Below the pieces are notes generated by a model. It was not told where the DNA came from. It was given only the letters and a program-made list of their open reading frames with translations, and searched no databases. This document shows positions 39,289 through 46,131 of a stretch of 63,728 nt of DNA, in pieces (the first letter of the stretch is position 1; each line of letters starts with the position of its first letter). The stretch lies in NCBI GenBank assembly GCA_905198125.1, contig CAJKBH010000018.1:1-63728 (forward strand), written 5' to 3'. The stretch comes from an uncultured Porphyromonadaceae bacterium. GTDB taxonomy: Bacteria; Bacteroidota; Bacteroidia; Bacteroidales; Muribaculaceae. Made by a program: the position numbers and the translations under genes.

Positions 39289-39957
39289 TTATTTAACCAG
39301 AATCTTGCCGGCACTGTGGCCGAGACGGTAGATGTAGATGCCCTTGGCGAGGTAGGCGAGGGATATCGAGCCGTTGCCGCTCAGTGCAGCGTCGAGCACG
39401 ATGCGGCCGTTGGCGTCGCACAGGGTGAGGGTGCCTGGCTTGCTGACGTTGTATACAAGCTCGCCGTTGGCGTAAGCCACGTTGCGGTCGCCATCCACTA
39501 CGGCGGCGATGCCGCTTCCGTCGGCATTCAGCACGATGGTATATGACTGGGCCTTAATACTCTCTACGGTAATGGTAGAAGTGATGTTCTTGGGCATATC
39601 GGCTGGATCCGTCAGGTTCATGTCTACATATTCAAACTCCAGGTTGAGTTTTTGATCGGCCTGTAGTTCGACCTCCTTGGTCACCGTGGTGTTGATGGTG
39701 CATAGATCTCCGCAACACATCTGTATTTCCTGGCCGGAGGTACATGTGGCCGTTATGGTAGCCTCGGTATCTTCGGAGCTGATTACGTACAGCCCCGGGT
39801 CGATCTTATATCCACCCAGCTCGTAGTCGGAGATGGTGTTGAAGGTGTAGGTGTCGTCGATGTCCAGCTTCTGCTCGCCCATGTACATGTCGATGGCGGC
39901 GTTGGCGGTGAGTGCGCCAGGCAGAAGCGCTAATGCTAAGAGTAAATGTTTCTTCAT
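39289..39957 (-). CDS. Small secreted protein with CCxxxC motif and T9SS-like tail
   Basis: Secreted protein of 222 residues with signal peptide MKKHLLLALALLPGALTANA. The middle is a beta-rich domain with a cysteine cluster (EIQMCCGDLCTI, about 80-92) that may be disulfide-linked. The C-terminus (LCDANGRIVLDAALSGNG then GIYIYRLGHSAGKILVK) is a clear type A type IX secretion sorting domain. It lies 24 bp upstream of the 613-residue gene. I do not recognise the N-terminal domain. The cysteine cluster could be a substrate of the redox proteins encoded beside it, which is inference. Confidence 0.78.
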   Translation of the reverse strand: MKKHLLLALALLPGALTANAAIDMYMGEQKLDIDDTYTFNTISDYELGGYKIDPGLYVISSEDTEATITATCTSGQEIQMCCGDLCTINTTVTKEVELQADQKLNLEFEYVDMNLTDPADMPKNITSTITVESIKAQSYTIVLNADGSGIAAVVDGDRNVAYANGELVYNVSKPGTLTLCDANGRIVLDAALSGNGSISLAYLAKGIYIYRLGHSAGKILVK

Positions 39958-39990
39958 ATTGTGGTGTTTTGGTTTAAGTTAAAACGGGAA

Positions 39991-40079
39991 GGAGCTGAGC
40001 TCCTTAACAGAACGGCTCCGCGCTACGGAGAGAGGCAGGAAGGCTCCGCGCTACGGAGAGAGTTCAGGACGGCTCCGCA
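39991..40079 (+). repeat. REP-like repeat copy C with partial tandem copies
   Basis: The 35-bp copy at 39991-40025 reads GGAGC-TG-AGCTCCTTA then ACAGAACGGCTCCGCGC. Its 3' part (GGCTCCGCGCTACGGAGAGAG) is repeated at 40014 and 40042 and begins again at 40071, a 28-29 bp period. Each unit can form a CTCCG/CGGAG hairpin. It fills the gap between the Omp28-like lipoprotein gene and the 222-residue gene and may attenuate transcription between them. Confidence 0.75.
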
Positions 40080-40083
40080 CTGG

Positions 40084-40938
40084 CTATTCGGGCTGAGTAG
40101 CGGGGACGGGATTGGTGATGGTGCAGTTGAGGATGTCGGAGCCACGGAAGGCGAAGACCACAACCTGCAGGTTGTCGCGGTTCCAGCGCTCCTTGTCGGT
40201 CCATTTCAGCGGGATAGTGCATTCGTCGGTACCGATCACACCGGCCTTCAGCTGCATGGGCTTGCCGCTCTTGACGGGATACTGCACGAAGCGAAGTACA
40301 TGGTTGTGTATGTATTCCGTGTCGAAGCTGCCGTCGGGAAGACGTTGGGAAGCCTTGATGCCGTTTTCTATCACCCATACCTGCAGGGCTATGTCCTGGT
40401 CGGAAGTGGAGTGCACGTTGGTAGAGACTTCGATGCGGTCATCGTTCAGCGTTGCAGTAGCCTCGATGCTTATGTCTGTGGGTTTCTCGAAAGCGGTGCG
40501 CACTGCAGCCGGCCATTCGGCGTACAGCAGGGCGTTGTCCTTGCCGTTGATGTGGTCGACGGCTCCGGTAGGCCATGCGTTGATGCTGAAGGCATCGTTC
40601 ATTTCCTGACCTTCGGCTATCATCAGGCCGATGCGGTCAGCGGAAAAGTCGGTGCGGTCCACCGACATGGCCTGCGCGCCGGCATGGATGCTGACTGTAA
40701 TCAGGTTGGTTTTTCCGTCGGTGTTGTATTGCTTGGACAGCTCGGACATGACGTCGTGGGCGTTGGGACAGTTGATGCATCCCTGACCGGTGAAGTCCAT
40801 CAGCAGTACGTTACGCTGGGGCACCACCTTGTCCTCGAGTATGAAGCGGTCGTCGGACGCGATGTCGCACGAGGTCAGCGATGCGGTCAGCGCGGCCAGC
40901 AACGAGGCTGTGTATGCTATTCTTTTTATTATAGTCAT
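40084..40938 (-). CDS. Omp28-related lipoprotein with thioredoxin-like CxxC
   Basis: Lipoprotein of 284 residues, lipobox LTSC (Cys24) followed by DIASDD, suggesting outer-membrane and possibly surface placement. A thioredoxin-fold Omp28-type domain starts near residue 45 with VLLMDFTGQGCINCPNAHDV, carrying a CxxC. A second beta domain (AVRTAFEKPTDISIEATATL) follows. It lies 13 bp downstream of the outer-membrane barrel gene and 126 bp upstream of the 222-residue gene. Family relatives are known as outer-membrane proteins without a settled function; redox activity is inferred from CINC. Confidence 0.8.
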   Translation of the reverse strand: MTIIKRIAYTASLLAALTASLTSCDIASDDRFILEDKVVPQRNVLLMDFTGQGCINCPNAHDVMSELSKQYNTDGKTNLITVSIHAGAQAMSVDRTDFSADRIGLMIAEGQEMNDAFSINAWPTGAVDHINGKDNALLYAEWPAAVRTAFEKPTDISIEATATLNDDRIEVSTNVHSTSDQDIALQVWVIENGIKASQRLPDGSFDTEYIHNHVLRFVQYPVKSGKPMQLKAGVIGTDECTIPLKWTDKERWNRDNLQVVVFAFRGSDILNCTITNPVPATQPE

Positions 40939-40951
40939 TTAGGTATGCTTC

Positions 40952-42658
40952 TTAGAAATTGTAGGAATAGGAAATCTTGAAACCCTTGGTGGCAGGCACA
41001 TAGCGGCACATGCCGCCCGAGCAGTCAAAGCCCTCGCGTGTGCGGCCGTAACTGAGCATCAGCCGGTTGTTGCGATAGGTGCCTGTCAGTCCGAACATAT
41101 AGTAGTTGTTGCCGGTGCCACCGACGTTGATCATGTCGGAGGCCGAGAACATCAGATAGGGTGTCCACGAGAATTCCACCAGTCCGTAGAACCAGTCCTT
41201 CTGGTCGCGTTCGGGATGCTCGGCCATGAATTCGCGCTCATCCTTGTCCTGATGCGAGAACATGTACTGCACCTCGCCGCGAAGCACGAACTTACGATTG
41301 ATTTTCCATTTGGTGTCAAGCACAAGGATGTTGTTGTAGATGTTTCCTCCCTCGTTCTCGATGGCTTTCTTGTTGTAACGCTGGTTCATGTACATGAACT
41401 GCATGGTGACGGGTCGCGACAGTCTTTTCTCCAGCATCAGGTTGAAATCCCAGTAGTTGGTATGGCCCATCTTCCAGAAGGGCGACTTGTAGCCGTCGGT
41501 TCCCATTACGGAGCCGTTGATGGGATTCCTGGGGTCACCCTCATGCACCAGTCCGCTGATGTAGCTCAGGTTCACGGTAAGGCTTGTGCCGTATTTGCCG
41601 CCTAACGGAGATTTGCGGGGGAAAGTATAACCGAACGACCCGTTGAAGGCCCATTCGCCGGGACCATACTGCGTGGCGTACGGATATATGGCCGGCAGGG
41701 CGTAGGTGTGCTGGTAGGTGAATGCCGGCATATAGTTGATGAACGCCGGAAGGCCGTCGCGCATACGCTGGGTACGGTACGACATATTCTGGCTGCGCTT
41801 GGCCTGCAGCGTGGCGCTGAGTCCCTTGCGCGAGTATGATCCGGTCAGCATGACGGCCTGACCGTGATTGTAGGTATAGTCGTTGTCAAACGACGGATCC
41901 TGGCCCTTCCAGGCATACTCGGCCTGCAGGTTCCAGCCTCCCTTGTTGAATCCGATGCGGGCGTCAACGGCGTTCACCTCCTTGGGCAGATGCAGACGGT
42001 AGTCGGTGCCGGCGAGAGTGACGTTTTCCTCCTGTTCATGCTTCATGACCCAGCTGAGTCCGGCCGTCAGCGACACGTCGCGGTCGCGCAGCCCCTGGAA
42101 CCAGTCCTGGAAATAACCCTCCACATTGGCGCCATACACCTGGTTGTGTCTGTTCCAGTCCCAGAATACGCGCTGGATACCGCCTAAGGCAGTGATGCTA
42201 AGACCTTTGATGGCGTTCACCTTAAGGCGGCCGCCAAGGATGGAATTGTCTATGCCCAGGGCGCGGTCCTCGTAGGTACGCAGGATGAAGCCGGCTCCGA
42301 ACTGCTCGTAGAAGTTGCCGGCGGTCAATTCAACGCCTTTCAGCTTCCCTTTGACATATATGTTCGGGAAACCCCAGCCGGAAAAGTCGGGATCGTAACC
42401 GGGAAGCGGCCACTTCATGAATTCGAAGCGTAGGCCGGCGTCCACGTATTTGCTGGCCAGTGTCACGTCGGCGTAGGTATTGAACAGGATAGGGGAGTCG
42501 TAGTCCTCGACTGCGCCGATGGCCTTGTCTTTCTCAGGAAAGAGAATGTCGGCCTGAACGGACCCGTGGACAGCCACCTTGTTCTGTGCGAGCGCTGGCG
42601 TGGTACAAAGGCCAAGCCCGGCCGCTGTGGCGCATATCAGTGCATGACGTAGATTCAT
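40952..42658 (-). CDS. Outer-membrane beta-barrel protein (DUF6029-like)
   Basis: Predicted outer-membrane barrel of 568 residues with a signal peptide (MNLRHALICATAAGLGLCTTPALA). It contains many amphipathic, aromatic-rich strands (VELTAGNFYEQFGAGFILRT, YSRKGLSATLQAKRSQNMSY) and ends in a Phe-terminated strand (KGFKISYSYNF), the usual C-terminal assembly signal. It resembles the Bacteroidetes DUF6029 family from memory; a profile search would settle that. It lies between the TlpA-like gene (21 bp) and the Omp28-like lipoprotein gene (13 bp), so the three form a compact operon. Function is unknown. Confidence 0.75.
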   Translation of the reverse strand: MNLRHALICATAAGLGLCTTPALAQNKVAVHGSVQADILFPEKDKAIGAVEDYDSPILFNTYADVTLASKYVDAGLRFEFMKWPLPGYDPDFSGWGFPNIYVKGKLKGVELTAGNFYEQFGAGFILRTYEDRALGIDNSILGGRLKVNAIKGLSITALGGIQRVFWDWNRHNQVYGANVEGYFQDWFQGLRDRDVSLTAGLSWVMKHEQEENVTLAGTDYRLHLPKEVNAVDARIGFNKGGWNLQAEYAWKGQDPSFDNDYTYNHGQAVMLTGSYSRKGLSATLQAKRSQNMSYRTQRMRDGLPAFINYMPAFTYQHTYALPAIYPYATQYGPGEWAFNGSFGYTFPRKSPLGGKYGTSLTVNLSYISGLVHEGDPRNPINGSVMGTDGYKSPFWKMGHTNYWDFNLMLEKRLSRPVTMQFMYMNQRYNKKAIENEGGNIYNNILVLDTKWKINRKFVLRGEVQYMFSHQDKDEREFMAEHPERDQKDWFYGLVEFSWTPYLMFSASDMINVGGTGNNYYMFGLTGTYRNNRLMLSYGRTREGFDCSGGMCRYVPATKGFKISYSYNF

Positions 42659-42679
42659 GTCGCGATTGTTTAGCCGTGA

Positions 42680-43177
42680 TTATTTAGCCGTAAGTTTACG
42701 CACCTGATCTATAAGGTGTTCCTCCGAGCCGTCGGTATAGCCGGAATGTGACTCCACGATGTTGCCGTTGCCGTCCAGCAGCACGGTGTGGGGTACGTTG
42801 CTGCCGCCCATGGCGCGCAGGAAATCGCTGTTCGGATCAAGCAGCACGACGTATTCCCAGCCCTGCTTTTCGGCGAAAGCCTTGACCTTGAACGAATTCT
42901 GTGCATCATCGGTGGCGATGGCATATAGCTTTACGCCCGTCTCGTCTACCCAGTCGGGATATGACTCGTGTATGGCCTTAAGCTCGCGGACGCAGGGCTT
43001 GCACCACGTGGCCCAGAAATCGATGATGAAGGGCTTGCCGTCGTTGCTCAGTGTGGAGCTGTCCACAGGTTTGCCGCTCAAGTCCTTGAGCTGCACTGAC
43101 GGGAGTTGGGCGCTAATGTTGAAGATGCCGGCGAACAAGGCGCAGGCCACTGCAAACAGTCTGAGAGTCTTATTCAT
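42680..43177 (-). CDS. TlpA-like periplasmic thiol-disulfide oxidoreductase
   Basis: Thioredoxin-fold protein of 165 residues with a signal peptide (MNKTLRLFAVACALFAGIFN). The ATG at 43177 is preferred over 43195 because the latter only adds MITATT. Catalytic motif: IDFWATWCKPCVRELKAI, a WCxPC of the TlpA/ResA type. The conserved cis-Pro region is NVPHTVLLDGNGNIV. It likely reduces or oxidises periplasmic thiols. It is first in the minus-strand cluster, behind a good promoter, and could pass electrons to or fold the cysteine-bearing proteins encoded after it. Confidence 0.9.
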   Translation of the reverse strand: MNKTLRLFAVACALFAGIFNISAQLPSVQLKDLSGKPVDSSTLSNDGKPFIIDFWATWCKPCVRELKAIHESYPDWVDETGVKLYAIATDDAQNSFKVKAFAEKQGWEYVVLLDPNSDFLRAMGGSNVPHTVLLDGNGNIVESHSGYTDGSEEHLIDQVRKLTAK

Positions 43178-43239
43178 TGTTGTCGCTGTTATCATTTTTA
43201 ATTAACCTGACAATAAACACAATCTTGTCTTTAAGATGA

Positions 43240-43271
43240 CAAAAATAGCTTAAAGTTTATGAAATACCAAA
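43240..43271 (-). promoter_or_regulatory. Promoter of the thiol-protein cluster
   Basis: On the minus strand -33 TTTG (43268-43271) and -7 TATTTTTG (43240-43247) are separated by 20 bp, matching the Bacteroidales consensus. Transcription should start near 43233, about 55 nt before the TlpA-like ATG. Confidence 0.75.
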
Positions 43272-43337
43272 AATAAATGTAAAAATAATGCATAAATTTC
43301 TTAAATAAGTTCTAATGGAACAGAAATAGGAAGTAAA

Positions 43338-43369
43338 TTTGGCAAAGTGACAAAAAAAGACTAACTTTG
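43338..43369 (+). promoter_or_regulatory. Promoter of tRNA-Ser
   Basis: -33 TTTG (43338-43341) and -7 TAACTTTG (43362-43369) are separated by 20 bp, a very good Bacteroidales promoter. It lies about 50 bp upstream of the tRNA. Confidence 0.8.
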
Positions 43370-43417
43370 CAGTCGCTAAGAAAAATAGCGGCCCGGTCTA
43401 TGGATCGAGGTGAAATA

Positions 43418-43502
43418 GGAAAGATGGCAGAGTGGTCGATTGCGACGGTCTTGAAAACCGTTGAGGGTCACACCTCCGGGGGTTCGAATCCCTCTCTTTC
43501 CG
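43418..43502 (+). tRNA. tRNA-Ser(UGA)
   Basis: Acceptor stem GGAAAGA/TCTTTCC with discriminator G. The anticodon loop CTTGAAA sits on a 5-bp stem and gives anticodon TGA, which reads UCA serine codons. The long variable arm (GAGGGTCACACCTC region) is typical of class II tRNA-Ser. The T arm is GGGGG-TTCGAAT-CCCTC. The 3' CCA is not encoded; the sequence continues GCAAAG. Confidence 0.95.
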
Positions 43503-43508
43503 CAAAGT

Positions 43509-43532
43509 AAGGCGGCATTGTTGCCGCCTTTT
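43509..43532 (+). terminator. Terminator of tRNA-Ser
   Basis: Perfect 9-bp stem AAGGCGGCA/TGCCGCCTT with a 4-nt loop followed by TT, 6 bp past the tRNA. Confidence 0.85.
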
Positions 43533-43554
43533 CTGTTGAAAACAGTTAAGAATA

Positions 43555-43598
43555 AAGAATAAATAAGCTCGCCGGTTGAGGCGAGCTTATTTATTCTT
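43555..43598. terminator. Long stem-loop terminator for the convergent esterase gene
   Basis: A 19-bp stem built around AATAAATAAGCTCGCC with a 6-nt loop ends 5 bp before the esterase stop at 43604. On the minus strand its 3' side is U-rich (TTATTTATTC). It can act in both directions. The left arm partly repeats itself, giving an alternative pairing. Confidence 0.75.
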
Positions 43599-43603
43599 AA
43601 CTG

Positions 43604-45223
43604 TCATCTGGAGATTGGTGTGGCTTGGATGGCGGCGGAGACACGGGTGCCGGGAGTTTTTTTGTCACGGGGATGGATGTCGTTCCATTCGCCGATGTCT
43701 CCGTTCCGGATAAAGTATACGCGCGGGGTTTCGTCGGCGGCGAGACGCTGCGCGTCACGCATTTCCTGCCATGCCTTGCGGCCATGTACGTCCGATTCGT
43801 GAAGGAAGTCGGCAAGCTCCACGATATAGAATGGCATGCCGGGGTCTCCGAATTGTTTTCGCCAATCTTTGACAAGCGATTTCATCAGGCCGGTGTATTG
43901 GTTACGGATGTCGATGTCAGACTCGCCTTGATACCACACTACTCCACGGAAAGGAAGATGGAGCATCGGAGCAATCATGCCGTTGTAAAGTACAGAGGGC
44001 GTCTGAAACCAATCGTTAGACCCTGGTGTGGAAGGCATTTCGATGCCGATGCGGTGTTTCCATGCGCCTTCGAGCGAATACTCGGATTTATCGTCGAAAA
44101 TCAACTTGTGAGGCTTATCGCTGACCACGTGAGGGGCGCCGTAGTTGCTTTGCACACGGATGGCTATGACGTTATCCTTTTCTTTCAGCAGTCCTTCCGG
44201 CACCTTATATATGCGGGGAGGATACTGATAGGCAGTCCAGCCCACGAATTTGCCGTTGATGAAAACGGAGTCGGCATCCACAATGCATCCGAGGCGCAGT
44301 TCGGCCGGTTTGCCGGCCTGCGAGGCGGGGAGATCGAAATGACGGCGTAACCAGTGTATTCCGTTTATGGCCGAACCGTCGGGGCGTTTGCCCCATTCGG
44401 TGCTGAGCAGGTCGTATTCCTGCCAGTCGCTGTCATCAAGTGCCGGTGCGTTCCAGCGCAGAGTGCCTGTGTTGCCTAATTCGCGGTTGTTGGCCACGCC
44501 ATACCATAACGACTGACCGCGCTGCTGTGCTTTGGACAGAGCCGCGCGGTAGTCATCATCCTCCACCATGCGCAGACTGTTCAGGAGCACTGGATAATCC
44601 TGCAGCGCCTCCTCGCTGAGCCATGTCTGTATCTTGGAACCGCCCCAACTGGAATTTACGATGCCCACCGGCACGTGGCCGTTGTGCTCGTACAGATCCT
44701 TGGCCATGAAATATACCAAGGCACCGAACTGTTTTGCATCCTCGGGAATGGCTTTCTTCCATGGTGTAGCCTTTACGTCCTTCTGTGGACCATGAAATGC
44801 ATATTCCTTCGGGGTCTTGAACTCGCGGATGTTGCCATTATTATAGTTAGCCACCTCGTCGGCATAGAAATCGAGTGTGCGGCTCACGGGGAGTTCCATA
44901 TTGCTTTGGCCCGAACCGAGGTATAAGTCGCCGAACAATACGTCGGAAACAGTCACGTCGTTGGCCGTAAGAGTATAAGGGCCACCTGCTTTGAAGGGTT
45001 TCAGAGTAACGAGCCAGTTGCCGGAAGCATCGGCTACGGCCGTGCCTTTCTGTTTCCCGATTTTTACGTTGACCGTTTCGCCGGGCGATGCTATGCCCCA
45101 TATCTTGACCGGCTGATTGCGCTGGAGTATCACGCCATCACTCAGCACGGCCGGAAGCTTGATTGCGGCGTTGCCGGCTATGGCAGTCGCAAGCAGGCTT
45201 AAGACTATTAGTTTCGTTTTCAT
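43604..45223 (-). CDS. Two-module SGNH acetylesterase, CE20-like candidate
   Basis: Secreted esterase of 539 residues. The ATG at 45223 gives the signal peptide MKTKLIVLSLLATAIAGNAA; the ORF start at 45265 lies at the promoter and is unlikely. The SGNH domain is split. The nucleophile Ser is in GSGQSNMELPV (about 105), and a jelly-roll insertion like the GH2 N-terminal fold (LRWNAPALDDSDWQEYDLL, LRLGCIVDADSVFINGKFVG) occupies about 255-365. The domain then resumes with VVWYQGESD and NDIHPRDKK. This split arrangement resembles CE20 xyloglucan acetylesterases as I recall them. With GH43 and GH95 nearby, acetylated xyloglucan is a reasonable substrate guess. The older name is sialate O-acetylesterase. 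Confidence 0.85.
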   Translation of the reverse strand: MKTKLIVLSLLATAIAGNAAIKLPAVLSDGVILQRNQPVKIWGIASPGETVNVKIGKQKGTAVADASGNWLVTLKPFKAGGPYTLTANDVTVSDVLFGDLYLGSGQSNMELPVSRTLDFYADEVANYNNGNIREFKTPKEYAFHGPQKDVKATPWKKAIPEDAKQFGALVYFMAKDLYEHNGHVPVGIVNSSWGGSKIQTWLSEEALQDYPVLLNSLRMVEDDDYRAALSKAQQRGQSLWYGVANNRELGNTGTLRWNAPALDDSDWQEYDLLSTEWGKRPDGSAINGIHWLRRHFDLPASQAGKPAELRLGCIVDADSVFINGKFVGWTAYQYPPRIYKVPEGLLKEKDNVIAIRVQSNYGAPHVVSDKPHKLIFDDKSEYSLEGAWKHRIGIEMPSTPGSNDWFQTPSVLYNGMIAPMLHLPFRGVVWYQGESDIDIRNQYTGLMKSLVKDWRKQFGDPGMPFYIVELADFLHESDVHGRKAWQEMRDAQRLAADETPRVYFIRNGDIGEWNDIHPRDKKTPGTRVSAAIQATPISR

Positions 45224-45262
45224 GTATCGATAGGTTGATATTATGCTGTGAGAATGGTAAGA

Positions 45263-45270
45263 CAAAAGTA
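45263..45270 (-). promoter_or_regulatory. -7 element for the CE20-like gene
   Basis: The minus strand reads TACTTTTG, a TAnnTTTG match about 40 bp upstream of the ATG at 45223. It supports that start over 45265. Confidence 0.5.
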
Positions 45271-45363
45271 CTCATTATTTTTCAAATCGCACCCTAAGAG
45301 ACGTAGCAAAAAGGAGAAATGAGACAAACAGAAACAAATGCGCAACAAAATGGGCGATGATGC

Positions 45364-45426
45364 AACATATTTTATGATTTAGTAAACAAATTATACGGAA
45401 TATTACAGATTAATTAGGTAATTTTG
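45364..45426 (+). promoter_or_regulatory. ECF gene promoter with AACATATTT word upstream
   Basis: GGTAATTTTGCAATG at 45417-45431 contains the -7 TAATTTTG (45419-45426). AACATATTT at 45364-45372 matches the word seen upstream of the regulator, GH31 and 31.5-kb esterase genes. Confidence 0.5.
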
Positions 45427-45520
45427 CAATGTCCGAAACAAACCGTCGGCAATGTTATGCGCCGGGGTGATTTCGGCTTAGTGTAAACCTGAAGAACTCT
45501 GGAATCCCACATTTGGAAGA

Positions 45521-46060
45521 ATGGGTTCCTTAACACTACCAAGCGCTATGCAGACAGAGATGTCAACAGATGAAATCAGCTTTGAGAAGTTTTACGAGAA
45601 AAACTTCGATAACTTGTGCAATTATTTCAGAAGCCGCATTCCGATGGGAGAATGTGCCGAGGATATGGCGCAGGAAGCCTTCATGAAAATGCTTGAGAAC
45701 AGGATTGAGGTAAACAATCATTCCAGCTGCCTGCTGTATGCAATAGCGCGCAATCTTGTAGTCGATTCCATCAGGAAATATTACCGCAGGGAGAATCTCG
45801 AGACCGCTGTTTCGGAACGAATGCCTTTGTCGGCAAACCTGGTTGAGGACGAGGTGCATTACCGCGAGCTTGAGCGGAACTTCATGCATGAGATTTCTAA
45901 ACTTTCGCCACAGCGCAAGATAATCTACCGCAAAGTCGAATTAGAAGATAAAACAGCCGGCGATGTTGCTGAAGAAATGAGCCTTGGACTGCGCACCGTC
46001 AACAACCAGCTGTATCTGGCACGTAGAATCATCAGATGCTCGTTGCAGGCCATAGGATAA
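45521..46060 (+). CDS. ECF-type RNA polymerase sigma factor
   Basis: Sigma-70 family ECF protein of up to 179 residues. Region 2 is FEKFYEKNFDNLCNYFRSRI then CAEDMAQEAFMKMLEN and LLYAIARNLVVDSIRKYYRR. Region 4 is LSPQRKIIYRKVELEDKTAG then DVAEEMSLGLRTVNNQLYLA. The start could also be the ATG at 45548 or 45560, which give lengths nearer the family norm. No FecR-type anti-sigma gene is adjacent, unlike typical Bacteroidetes ECF/FecR/SusC sets. It is 71 bp upstream of GH43 on the same strand, so it may be co-transcribed with and control the GH43-GH95 genes. Confidence 0.93.
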   Translation: MGSLTLPSAMQTEMSTDEISFEKFYEKNFDNLCNYFRSRIPMGECAEDMAQEAFMKMLENRIEVNNHSSCLLYAIARNLVVDSIRKYYRRENLETAVSERMPLSANLVEDEVHYRELERNFMHEISKLSPQRKIIYRKVELEDKTAGDVAEEMSLGLRTVNNQLYLARRIIRCSLQAIG

Positions 46061-46131
46061 CCTCGGCCCGGGAATATCCTGCCTTGTAATACGTTATTAT
46101 AGATAAGAAAAAACACAACATTCAGAACGAT

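Noticed and set aside
40014..40079. Possible CRISPR-like repeats
   Set aside because: The 28-29 bp units are contiguous without distinct spacers, no cas genes are near, and the unit is part of the dispersed REP-like repeat.
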